Part shown: piece after piece, positions 25,516 through 33,567 of the stretch | Layout of the letters: each line of letters begins with the position of its first letter | How positions within the stretch are numbered: the stretch's first letter is position 1 | NCBI RefSeq assembly: GCF_004795015.1 | Contig: NZ_SSBI01000027.1 | Location: 1 to 64,000 of the forward strand | From: Streptomyces sp. A1277 | Lineage (GTDB): Bacteria > Actinomycetota > Actinomycetes > Streptomycetales > Streptomycetaceae | DNA length: 64,000 nt | Direction: 5' to 3' | Translations under genes and position numbers: made by a program | The notes under the pieces: generated by a model | What the model was told of the DNA's origin: nothing | Databases searched by the model: none | The model's input: the letters and a program-made list of their open reading frames with translations, nothing else

Positions 25516-25813
25516 AGGACGAGGCGTCCGACCAGGCGTAGGGCGGCCGCAGCGGCTCGTCCGCGCGGCCCGCGCCCGCCTCGCCGAGCGCGCGGTCGGC
25601 CACGCTCATCAGCTGAGCGGCGACATCGTGCATCGCACGGCTGGCCGCGACCTCGTCCCCGATGGTGGGCACGTCCGGGTCCTGCGGGCTGCACCGGGCG
25701 ATGCCCTGGCCGGTGAGCCTCGCCGAGCCCGTGTCCAGCACCGCCTCCGCCCTGGTCGTCCCGTCCTGCTCGGACAGCTCGACACGCACCGTCCACTCCA
25801 GCGTGCGGTTCAT
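25514..25813 (-). CDS. Rv2632c-like protein (DUF1876)
   Basis: A 99-residue protein. The pattern WTVRVELSEQDGTTRAEAVLDTG, IARCSPQDPDVPTIGDEVAASRAM and VAAQLMSVADR matches the small DUF1876/Rv2632c family of actinobacteria, which adopts a double-stranded-RNA-binding-like fold; function unknown. The ATG at 25813 begins the family region; the open frame upstream is low-complexity Arg-rich and rejected. Its stop is embedded in the large inverted repeat. Confidence 0.85.
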   Translation of the reverse strand: MNRTLEWTVRVELSEQDGTTRAEAVLDTGSARLTGQGIARCSPQDPDVPTIGDEVAASRAMHDVAAQLMSVADRALGEAGAGRADEPLRPPYAWSDASS

Positions 25814-26070
25814 CGCATACCTCCCGGCCCGCACCGGCCGGCGGGCGCGGGCCGCCGCACGGGTCCGCTTCCAGCATCCACCCAACCGGCCACCGCCGCC
25901 CGCCCGCCGCCTCGGCCTGCGCGCGGCCACCGGCCGAAATAGGATGCAGACACAGCGACGACCGCGGCGGCCGGGCAGCACCGGCCCCGCGCCGTCGGCC
26001 CCGGCCCGTCCCGCCCCGACCGACGTCACCGGGGTGCGGCTCATCACCCCCCTGTCCTGCGGAGCGGCCC

Positions 26071-26904
26071 ATGAACCGGCGTCGTCCTCCCCGGTCGGCC
26101 AGTGCCGAAGAGCTGCTCACCACCCTCCAGGACCTCACGTCCCGGGCCCGCCGCGAGGTGGAGCTCCACCAGGCGCGGGTGGAGCTGGCCGAGGCGTTGC
26201 AGCGCGAGATGCTGCCGCCCGCCCTGCCCTCGCTGCCCGGCCTGCGCACCGCCGCCCGCTACTCCCCCGCGCGCAACGGTCTGGACATCGGCGGCGACTG
26301 GTACGACGGGTTCCAGCTCCCCGACGGGACGCTCGCCTTCGCGATCGGCGACGTACAGGGCCATGACGTCGAGGCGGCCGCCTTCATGGGCCAGATCCGC
26401 ATCGCGATGCGCGCCCTCGCGGTGGCGGCCGCCGATCCGGGCGAGGTGGTGCGCCGCACCAACGACCTGCTGCTCGCCGCGGATTCCAGCCTGCTCGCCA
26501 CCTGCACCTTCGTCCGTCTCGACCCGGGCACCCGGGAACTGCAGAGCGCCCGGGCCGGTCATGTGGCCGCGGTGTGGGCCACCGCCGACGGCCGGGCCGG
26601 CACCACGAGCGACGAGGGCGGGCTGCCGCTGGGGGTCCAGCCCGGCGAGGAGTATCCGGTCACCACCCGCCGGCTCGCGTCCGACGGGGCCTTCGTGCTC
26701 CTGACCGACGGGGTGGTGGAGGGTCCGTCCTACCCGCTGGACGAGGGGCTGGACGAGGTGGTGCGGCTGGTGCGCTCCCGGGTGGGTGACGACGCGGACG
26801 TGCTGGCCGACGCGATCCTGGGCTCCGCCGAACGCACCGGGCACGAGGACGACGCCGCGGTGCTGGTCCTGCGGCACGAGGGCGTCGCGGCCGCCCCGGG
26901 ATGA
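26071..26904 (+). CDS. PP2C-type SpoIIE serine phosphatase, intact
   Basis: A 277-residue phosphatase of the SpoIIE/RsbU family acting on phosphorylated anti-anti-sigma factors. A short coiled-coil (about 10-50, RREVELHQARVELAEALQRE) leads into the domain: DIGGDWYDGF (about 71-80), AIGDVQGHD (about 91-99), VLLTDGVVEG (near 211) and HEDDAAVLVLR near the end. All metal-binding Asp are present, unlike the paralogue at 21673. It has no sensor domain of its own; a MASE1 membrane protein follows 58 bases downstream. Confidence 0.94.
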   Translation: MNRRRPPRSASAEELLTTLQDLTSRARREVELHQARVELAEALQREMLPPALPSLPGLRTAARYSPARNGLDIGGDWYDGFQLPDGTLAFAIGDVQGHDVEAAAFMGQIRIAMRALAVAAADPGEVVRRTNDLLLAADSSLLATCTFVRLDPGTRELQSARAGHVAAVWATADGRAGTTSDEGGLPLGVQPGEEYPVTTRRLASDGAFVLLTDGVVEGPSYPLDEGLDEVVRLVRSRVGDDADVLADAILGSAERTGHEDDAAVLVLRHEGVAAAPG

Positions 26905-26962
26905 GGCGGCCACCGGCCGCACGTGCGTGTCACACCGCCGTCCGCCACGGGGCCGGTGTCTG

Positions 26963-27967
26963 ATGAGGACCGTGATCCGCAGTGAGAAGACCCGCCGGTA
27001 CGCCGTGGCGGCCCTGCGCGTCCTGGCCGTCGCGGCCGTCTACTACGGAGCCGGCCGCGTGGGCCTGCTCCGGCAGGTTACCGTGCACGGAGCGATGGTC
27101 ACCCCGCTGTGGCCGCCGACCGGGATCTCCCTGAGCTGCCTGCTCTACCTGGGGCCGCGCATCTGGCCCGGGATCGCACTCGGGGCGCTGCTCGTCACCG
27201 CCCAGCTGGGCGGAGCGGTGACGGCGTCCACCGTGGCGGTGGTGGCTGGCAACACCCTCGCGCCGCTGTGCGCGTACCTGCTGCTGCGCAGGGCCGGCTT
27301 CCGCAAGGAGCTGGACCGGCTGCGCGACGGTGTGGTCCTGGTGTTCCTCGGGGCGATGGCCGGCATGGTGATCAGCGCGACGGCGGGAACCTCGATGCTC
27401 GTCGTGGACGGCAAGCTGCCCCTCGGCGCCTTCTGGTCGGTCTGGGCCGCCTGGTGGGCCGGCGATGTCATGGGGGTGCTCGTGGTCGCCCCCGTGCTGC
27501 TGGTGCTGCGCCGGGTGCGGATGCCCCGCCTCTCGGACCGCTGGACGGAGGCCGGGGCGCTGCTGGTCGTCGCGGTCGTGGGGTCGGTGGTGGCCACCCA
27601 GAGCTCGCTGTCGATGCTCTACCTGGTGTTCCCGATCCTCGTCTGGGCCGCCCTGCGCTTCCAGCTCGCGGGCAGCGCGCCCAGCGCCCTGCTGGTGTCC
27701 GTCCTGGCGATCGTGGCGGGGACGGACGGGGCCGGCCCGTTCGCCGGCCACACCATCGTGGAGGTCATGATCAACCTCACCGTCCTGAACGGCGCCGTGG
27801 CCCTCACCGCACTCCTGCTGGCCGCCATCGTCGCCGAGCAGCAGAACATCCGGCGCCGGATCGAGCGCGCCTGCGAGGAGCTGGCCGAAGTGGTGGACCA
27901 CCTCGCGCCCGGCAGATCGGCGGCCGCCTGGCCGTCCCGGGCGAAGGACGAGCGCGACCACCGCTGA
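26963..27967 (+). CDS. MASE1-domain membrane sensor without output domain
   Basis: A 334-residue integral membrane protein with about eight to nine spans. GRVGLL...TPLWPPTGISLSCLLYLGPR and the central WAAWWAGDVMGVLVVAPVLLVL are the MASE1 hallmarks. MASE1 is normally fused to a histidine kinase, GGDEF or SpoIIE domain; here only a short charged helix (EQQNIRRRIERACEELAEV) follows, so the output is missing. The ATG at 26963 is 58 bases after a sensorless SpoIIE phosphatase, suggesting a split sensor-effector pair. It converges with the alditol oxidase gene seven bases away. Confidence 0.87.
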   Translation: MRTVIRSEKTRRYAVAALRVLAVAAVYYGAGRVGLLRQVTVHGAMVTPLWPPTGISLSCLLYLGPRIWPGIALGALLVTAQLGGAVTASTVAVVAGNTLAPLCAYLLLRRAGFRKELDRLRDGVVLVFLGAMAGMVISATAGTSMLVVDGKLPLGAFWSVWAAWWAGDVMGVLVVAPVLLVLRRVRMPRLSDRWTEAGALLVVAVVGSVVATQSSLSMLYLVFPILVWAALRFQLAGSAPSALLVSVLAIVAGTDGAGPFAGHTIVEVMINLTVLNGAVALTALLLAAIVAEQQNIRRRIERACEELAEVVDHLAPGRSAAAWPSRAKDERDHR

Positions 27968-27974
27968 GCGCGGG

Positions 27975-29234
27975 TCAGCCCGGGAAGTGCCGGTCCAGGA
28001 AGGCGTTGCGGAAAGTACCGGACGGGTCGTGGCGGGCCATCAGCCGCTCGAAGTCCGCGTACCGCGCGTACAGCGTGCGCAGCACCTCGGGGGCCGTGCT
28101 GAAGACCTTGCCCCAGTGGGGGCGGGCGCCGAAGGGCGCGAGGGCGTCCTCGATCTCCGCGAGCACCGGCGCGACGGCCGCCGCGTCGGGCACCCAGGTG
28201 AAGTGGAACGCCACCGAGTCCCGGCCGCAGGCGGGGCTCAGCCACAGGTCGTCGGCGGCGACGCTGCGGATCTCGGAGATCTGGAGCACCGGGGAGATCC
28301 GCTCCCGCAGCCGGGCCAGGGCCTCGTACGCGGCGGCCGCGTCCCGGCGGGCCACGAAGTACTCCGACTGGAGCTCGTCGCCGTTGCTCGGGGTGAACTC
28401 CAGCCGGAAGTGCGGCAGCCGCCGGTGCCAGGGGCCGGGTACGCCCTGCTGGCGCGTGCAGTTGCCGGCCGGGACCCCGGGGATCGGGTGCCGCGAACCG
28501 TCTGCGAGCCGGGCGCCGAGCCACTCGGCCGGCATCCGCCGCGGCCCCTCGCCGCCCACCCGCTGCTTGAGCCACACCTGACCGACCGGTCCGGGGCTCC
28601 AGTCGGTGAAGACGCTGACGCTGTACGCGGCCGACAGCACCTCGTCGAAGCCCGCGGTCAGCGTTGCCTCGGGCAGGTCCTCGTACACCCACTGCTGTAC
28701 GTCGAAGGCGGGCACCAGGTCCAGCGTCAGGGCGGTCACCACGCCCAGCGCGCCCAGGGACACCACCGCACCGTCGAAGTCCGCGTCCCCGCGGCGCAGG
28801 GTCCGCGTCCCGCCGTCGGCCGTCACCAGGTCCAGGGCTCGGACGGAGCCGGCGAGCGAGCGGTTGTCCACGCCCGAGCCGTGTGTCCCGGTGGCGCAGG
28901 CCCCGGCGGCCGAGATGTGCGGCAGCGAGCCCAGGTTGTGCAGGGCGAGGCCGCGCTCGTGCAGGGCTGCGGCGAACTCGCCGAAGCGCAGTCCCGCGCT
29001 CACGGTGGCCGTCCGCGCCGCCGGGTCGATGTCCACGACGCGCGGGAGCCCGGCGACCGAGACCAGGTCTCCAGAGGTGTCGGCGACCGTGTTGAAGGAG
29101 TGCCGGGTGCCCAGGGCGCGTACCGCCTCGGAGGCGGCCACCGTCTCGCGCAGTTCGGCGACCGATCGAGGCACGCACAGCCGCCTCGCGCCGAAAGTGA
29201 TGTTGCCGGCCCAGTTCATCTCCGCGGGGGTCAC
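27975..29234 (-). CDS. aldO: FAD-linked alditol oxidase
   Basis: A 419-residue vanillyl-alcohol-oxidase family flavoprotein that oxidises a polyol to an aldose with release of hydrogen peroxide. Sequence blocks follow S. coelicolor AldO as I remember it: NWAGNITFGARRL, ALGTRHSFN with the covalent-flavin His, SLPHISAAGACATGTHGSG, SLGALGVVTALTLDL, VFTDW...QVWLKQR, FRLEFTPSNGDELQSEYFV and RPHWGKVF. No signal peptide. The GTG at 29234 gives the correct family N-terminus, with GAGGG upstream. Confidence 0.94.
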   Translation of the reverse strand: MTPAEMNWAGNITFGARRLCVPRSVAELRETVAASEAVRALGTRHSFNTVADTSGDLVSVAGLPRVVDIDPAARTATVSAGLRFGEFAAALHERGLALHNLGSLPHISAAGACATGTHGSGVDNRSLAGSVRALDLVTADGGTRTLRRGDADFDGAVVSLGALGVVTALTLDLVPAFDVQQWVYEDLPEATLTAGFDEVLSAAYSVSVFTDWSPGPVGQVWLKQRVGGEGPRRMPAEWLGARLADGSRHPIPGVPAGNCTRQQGVPGPWHRRLPHFRLEFTPSNGDELQSEYFVARRDAAAAYEALARLRERISPVLQISEIRSVAADDLWLSPACGRDSVAFHFTWVPDAAAVAPVLAEIEDALAPFGARPHWGKVFSTAPEVLRTLYARYADFERLMARHDPSGTFRNAFLDRHFPG

Positions 29235-29617
29235 CGTGCGTCCCTCTTCCACTCGTGGCCGGGCGCGTTCTCCCGGCACCGCATTCTCCCAGACGGCACG
29301 GCACGTCCCTCGGGCGAGCGGGCCGTATACCGTGCCCGCAACCGCACAACCACGTACCGTAGTTTGCGATGCCGAGGTACATATCCGCACACCAGCCGAT
29401 TGGGGCGCGTCCCACATACCAACAGGTGCGCACAGAACCTGAGATCCGGTACGGAACGGGACAGGTCCGGGATCACCGCGACTGTCTGAACTTCACCGGA
29501 ACTCCAGCGAAATGCCCCGTGTGTGGATATCGTGCACCGAGCGAGGGCGCATCCGTCAGTCCACAGGATCGGCGGATGCGTTCCGTTTGTGGCGGTGCAA
29601 CTGTGACTGGGGGGTTC

Positions 29618-31159
29618 ATGGGGCATGTCGAGCTACCCGAATCCGATATACCGAGGTCCGTGGGACTGGCCGGGGCGCCACGTCCGCGGACCGCTTCCGA
29701 CCTGCCGCGCGGCCAGGGTTTCGACCGGCCGCAGCAGGTCCCGACCGTTCAGCGCGAACGCGGCGCCCGGGCGCCCGGCACCGGTCCCGGCCGGCTGCTG
29801 CCCCTGGTCGTCTGCGTCGAGTTACTGGGCCTGGGGTTACCCGGCTGGCTCGTCCTGCGCGCCGGCGGGCAGCCCGGGGCCCTGGCCGGGGCGGTCGCGG
29901 CCACCGCGGTGTGGTATGGGGTACGGGCCGGGCGGGGGCGGTACGCGTTACGGTCCCCGGGCCGTCCGACTGGGGCGCTGACCACGCCCGGCGACTGGTT
30001 GCTGCTCATCGGCCTGCTGGCGGTGCTCTGGACCGTCGTCGATGCGTCCATCGACCCGGCGGCGGCCGTCGTGGCGCTGATTCCCGGACTCCTGACGGCG
30101 GCGGCCGTCTCCTGGGCCCGCCGGTTCATCAGGTCGGGACGGCACAGGACGGTGCGCCGGGTGCTGGTGGTGGGCGAGGCCGCGGGGGTGGACCGGGCGG
30201 TGGGGGTGCTCGCCTCCCGGGAGGACCACGGCTATCGCGTCGTGGCGGCCCTTCCGGTGGGCACGGCGGCGCTGACCTGCGAGGCCCCGGTGCCGGGGCG
30301 GCTCGCACCGGCGCCCGCCGACGACGACGCCTCCACGGTGCTGGGCGCGGCCTTCGCCCACGACGCGGACCTCGCGCTGGTGGTCCCGGGCCCGCAGTTC
30401 GCCGAGGAGCGATTACGCAGACTGTCCTGGGGGCTGCACGACGGCGGGCTGGAGCTGTCCGTGCTCTCGCACCTCTCGGAGACGGCGGCGGACCGGGTCC
30501 GCCCCTCCTCGGCGGCCGGGCTGACCCTGCTGCACATCGTGCCGCCGCTGCGCCGGGGGCTCCAGCCGGCCTTGAAGGCGGCGGTGGACCGGACCGGCGC
30601 GGCGTGCGGTCTGATCTTCCTGGCTCCGCTGCTGCTGCTGGTCGCTGCGGCGGTCCGGGTCACCTCGAAGGGCCCGGTCTTCCACCGGCAGATCCGCCAG
30701 GGGCAGCACAACCGCCCGTTCACCATGTGGAAGTTCCGCACGATGGTGGTGGACGCCGAGCAGCGCAAGGCGCGACTGGCGGCGGTGAACGAGAACGACG
30801 GCCCGATGTTCAAGATGCGCCGCGATCCCCGGGTCACCCGCCTCGGCCGGCTGCTGCGCCGCTCGTCCCTGGACGAGCTGCCCCAGCTCATCAACGTCCT
30901 CAAGGGTGACATGTCCCTGGTCGGCCCGCGTCCGCCGCTGCCGGACGAGGTGTCCCGCTACGACGAGCGCGAGCTGAGACGGCTCGCGGTGAAGCCCGGG
31001 CTCACCGGCCTGTGGCAGGTCAGCGGGCGCTCCGACCTCTCGTGGCAGGAGACCGTCTCGCTCGACCTCTGGTACGTCGACAACTGGTCGGTGGCCACGG
31101 ACATGGGGCTCATGGCCCGTACGCTGCGCGCCGTCACCGACGGCCGCGGGGCGTACTGA
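29618..31159 (+). CDS. Exopolysaccharide priming sugar-phosphate transferase (WbaP/CpsE type)
   Basis: A 513-residue polyprenyl-phosphate sugar-1-phosphate transferase starting repeat-unit assembly at the membrane. Four N-terminal spans (about 60-170) precede a Rossmann-like central region and the C-terminal catalytic domain from about 325: membrane helix, GPVFHRQIRQGQ, FTMWKFRTMVVDAE, RLGRLLRRSSLDELPQLINVL, GDMSLVGPRP and KPGLTGLWQVSGRS. The ATG at 29618 follows a GGGGGG site; upstream frame is unsupported. Four in-frame TTA codons (69, 74, 111, 266) are exceptional and predict strong dependence on bldA tRNA. Confidence 0.95.
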   Translation: MGHVELPESDIPRSVGLAGAPRPRTASDLPRGQGFDRPQQVPTVQRERGARAPGTGPGRLLPLVVCVELLGLGLPGWLVLRAGGQPGALAGAVAATAVWYGVRAGRGRYALRSPGRPTGALTTPGDWLLLIGLLAVLWTVVDASIDPAAAVVALIPGLLTAAAVSWARRFIRSGRHRTVRRVLVVGEAAGVDRAVGVLASREDHGYRVVAALPVGTAALTCEAPVPGRLAPAPADDDASTVLGAAFAHDADLALVVPGPQFAEERLRRLSWGLHDGGLELSVLSHLSETAADRVRPSSAAGLTLLHIVPPLRRGLQPALKAAVDRTGAACGLIFLAPLLLLVAAAVRVTSKGPVFHRQIRQGQHNRPFTMWKFRTMVVDAEQRKARLAAVNENDGPMFKMRRDPRVTRLGRLLRRSSLDELPQLINVLKGDMSLVGPRPPLPDEVSRYDERELRRLAVKPGLTGLWQVSGRSDLSWQETVSLDLWYVDNWSVATDMGLMARTLRAVTDGRGAY

Positions 31160-31190
31160 GAGCGGGGGCGGATGCGCGTCAGGGGAAGGG

Positions 31191-31233
31191 GCCGGGTGGC
31201 CCGCCCGTCGTGGACGACGGCGGGCCGCCCGGC
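31191..31233. terminator. Bidirectional terminator hairpin
   Basis: A 19-pair stem with one bulge and one G-T pair, closing on TGGA (31211-31214), between the stop of the rightward priming transferase and that of the leftward fcl. Confidence 0.65.
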
Positions 31234-31246
31234 CGGGCGGCCGGAG

Positions 31247-32224
31247 CTACGCTCCCCGCTGCCGGAGCCACCAGGAGTAGGTCCCCGCGATGCCCTCGCG
31301 CAGCGGGATCCGCTGCTTGAAGCCGAGGGCGGTCAGCCGGGACACGTCCAGGAGCTTGCGCGGGGTTCCGTCCGGCTTGGCCGTGTCCCAGACGACCTCG
31401 CCCTGATACGAGGTCACCTCCGCGATCTGCGAGGCGAGTTCGCGAATCGTCAGGTCCTCGCCGGAACCGACGTTGACGGGTGCGTCCTCGTCGTAGCGCT
31501 CCAGCAGCAGGACGCAGGCGGCGGCCAGGTCGTCGACGTGCAGGAATTCGCGGCGGGGGTTTCCCGAACCCCAGAGCGTGACGGCCGGGGCACCCATGTG
31601 CCGGGCCTCGTGGAAGCGGCGGATCAGGGCGGGCAGGACGTGCGAGGTCTCCAGGTCGAAGTTGTCGCCGGGGCCGTAGAGATTGGTCGGCATCGCGCTG
31701 ATGTAGGAGGCGCCGAACTGGCGGCGGTAGGACTGGATCTGCACGATGCCCGCGATCTTCGCGAGGGCGTACGCCTCGTTGGTCGGCTCCAACGGGCCGG
31801 TGAGCAGGGCGCTCTCGGGGATCGGCTGGGGGGCCAGCTTCGGGTAGATGCAGGAGGAGCCGAGGAAGAGCAGCCGCTCGGTGCCCGCCGCGTGCGCGCC
31901 CGCGATCACGCTCAGCTGGATGCGCAGGTTGTCCTCGATGAACTGCACGGGATACGTGCTGTTGGCCATGATCCCGCCGACCCGGGCGGCGGCCAGCACG
32001 ACGGCGTCCGGGCGTATCCGGCGCAGAAAGGCGCCGGTCCGCTCGGCGTCCCGCAGATCGAGGCGGTCACGGCCGCACGTGATCACCTCGTGGCCTTCGG
32101 CGGTGAGGCGGCGGGTCACCGCCGACCCCACCAGACCGCGGTGGCCGGCGACGAACACGCGGGCGCCCGGGCGTAACAGGGACGGGACGGGTTCCTGGGA
32201 AGGGCCGGGGAGATCAGTCGTCAT
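31247..32224 (-). CDS. fcl: GDP-L-fucose synthase
   Basis: A 325-residue SDR epimerase-reductase making GDP-L-fucose from the 4-keto product of Gmd, using NADPH. Seen: VFVAGHRGLVGSAV (about 23-36), VLAAARVGGI, the catalytic Ser in LGSSCIYPK, YALAKIAG with Tyr-X3-Lys, PTNLYGPGDNFD and NPRREFLHVDDLA. Divergent from gmd, 115 bases apart, sharing a promoter region. Codon 17 is TTA (32174-32176), so fucose supply may also be bldA-dependent. The ribosome site is poor. Confidence 0.95.
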   Translation of the reverse strand: MTTDLPGPSQEPVPSLLRPGARVFVAGHRGLVGSAVTRRLTAEGHEVITCGRDRLDLRDAERTGAFLRRIRPDAVVLAAARVGGIMANSTYPVQFIEDNLRIQLSVIAGAHAAGTERLLFLGSSCIYPKLAPQPIPESALLTGPLEPTNEAYALAKIAGIVQIQSYRRQFGASYISAMPTNLYGPGDNFDLETSHVLPALIRRFHEARHMGAPAVTLWGSGNPRREFLHVDDLAAACVLLLERYDEDAPVNVGSGEDLTIRELASQIAEVTSYQGEVVWDTAKPDGTPRKLLDVSRLTALGFKQRIPLREGIAGTYSWWLRQRGA

Positions 32225-32339
32225 GTTCTCGGATTCTGCCAGCAGCCCGGGGACGCGGTGCCGTTTTGCCGCAGATCGCTCAGAACTTGAAATTTCGTGA
32301 CCAACTGGCCCTCGGGCGACCGGGGAAGAAGGGGGAAAC

Positions 32340-33353
32340 GTGGCGAAGACCGCGCTCATCACCGGGGTGACCGGACAGGACGGCTCGTACCTGTCGGAGC
32401 TGCTGCTCCAGAAGGGATACACGGTCCACGGCCTGATCCGCCGCTCGTCGAGCTTCAACACCGAGCGGATCGACCACATCTACCAGGGCCCGGAGCAGGA
32501 GGACCGGTCCTTCGTGCTGCACCACGCCGATCTCGCGGACGGGGTCGCGCTGGTGAACCTGCTGCGGGACATCCGGCCCGACGAGGTCTACAACCTGGGT
32601 GCCCAGTCGCACGTCCGGGTCTCCTTCGACGCCCCGCTCTACACGGGCGACGTCACCGGGCTCGGCACGATCCGGCTCCTGGAGGCGGTGCGGGCCAGTG
32701 GCATCGACACCCGGGTCTACCAGGCGTCCTCGTCGGAGATGTTCGGGGCCAGCCCGCCGCCGCAGAACGAGCTGACCCCGTTCCACCCGCGCAGCCCGTA
32801 CAGCGTCGCCAAGGTCTACTCGTACTGGGCGACGGTCAACTACCGTGAGGCGTACGGGATGTTCGCGGTGAACGGGATCCTGTTCAACCACGAGTCGCCG
32901 CGCCGCGGGGAGACCTTCGTGACCCGGAAGATCACCCGCGGGGTGGCCCGGATCAAGGCGGGCCTGCAGAGCCGGCTGCACCTGGGGAACCTGGACGCGG
33001 TGCGCGACTGGGGTTACGCCCCCGAGTACGTGGACGCGATGTGGCGGATGCTCCAGTGCGACACCCCGGACGACTACGTGGTGGCCACCGGTGAGGGGGT
33101 CAGCGTCCGGCAGTTCCTGGAGTACGCCTTCGAGCACGCGGGCCTCGACTGGCGCGAGCATGTGCGCTACGACGCCAAGTACGAGCGCCCCAGCGAGGTG
33201 GACGCGCTGATCGGGGACGCCTCCAAGGCCGGGCGGCTGCTGGGCTGGAAGCCGGCCGTGCGGGCGCGGGAGCTGGCCCGGATCATGGTCGACGCCGATG
33301 TCCGCCAGCTGGCCGACCAGCTCGCCGGGGCCGCCGTGCGGGTGGACCGGTGA
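32340..33353 (+). CDS. gmd: GDP-mannose 4,6-dehydratase
   Basis: A 337-residue SDR dehydratase converting GDP-mannose to GDP-4-keto-6-deoxy-mannose. Motifs: ALITGVTGQDGSYLSELLL (5-23), RRSSSFNTERIDHIY, NLGAQSHVRVSF, SSSEMFG, YSVAKVYSYW with Tyr-X3-Lys, FNHESPRRGETFVTRKI and the C-terminal RPSEVDALIGDASKA. The start is GTG with AGAAGGGGG upstream. Together with fcl it supplies GDP-fucose to the exopolysaccharide cluster. Confidence 0.96.
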   Translation: MAKTALITGVTGQDGSYLSELLLQKGYTVHGLIRRSSSFNTERIDHIYQGPEQEDRSFVLHHADLADGVALVNLLRDIRPDEVYNLGAQSHVRVSFDAPLYTGDVTGLGTIRLLEAVRASGIDTRVYQASSSEMFGASPPPQNELTPFHPRSPYSVAKVYSYWATVNYREAYGMFAVNGILFNHESPRRGETFVTRKITRGVARIKAGLQSRLHLGNLDAVRDWGYAPEYVDAMWRMLQCDTPDDYVVATGEGVSVRQFLEYAFEHAGLDWREHVRYDAKYERPSEVDALIGDASKAGRLLGWKPAVRARELARIMVDADVRQLADQLAGAAVRVDR

Positions 33354-33567
33354 GGTGCCCGGGACGCACGCATACCAGGCCGCCGATCCCCCTCAGCGCC
33401 CGGCCGTCGCCCCCCGCGACGGGCCCGGCGACGAACTCCGGCGCGCTCCTGCGCCCCACCGGACACGCGGTGAGGCCGAACGCGCCGGCAGGGGGCGGGC
33501 CCCTGGGCCCCGTCTCCTCAGCAACCGCGGCTCACCGGCCGCAGCTCGTTCTCACCTTCGGAGCTGA

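Noticed and set aside
29369..29617. An N-terminal extension of the priming sugar transferase
   Set aside because: The extended frame covers low-complexity promoter-like sequence; the ATG at 29618 has a G-rich ribosome site and gives the usual N-terminus.
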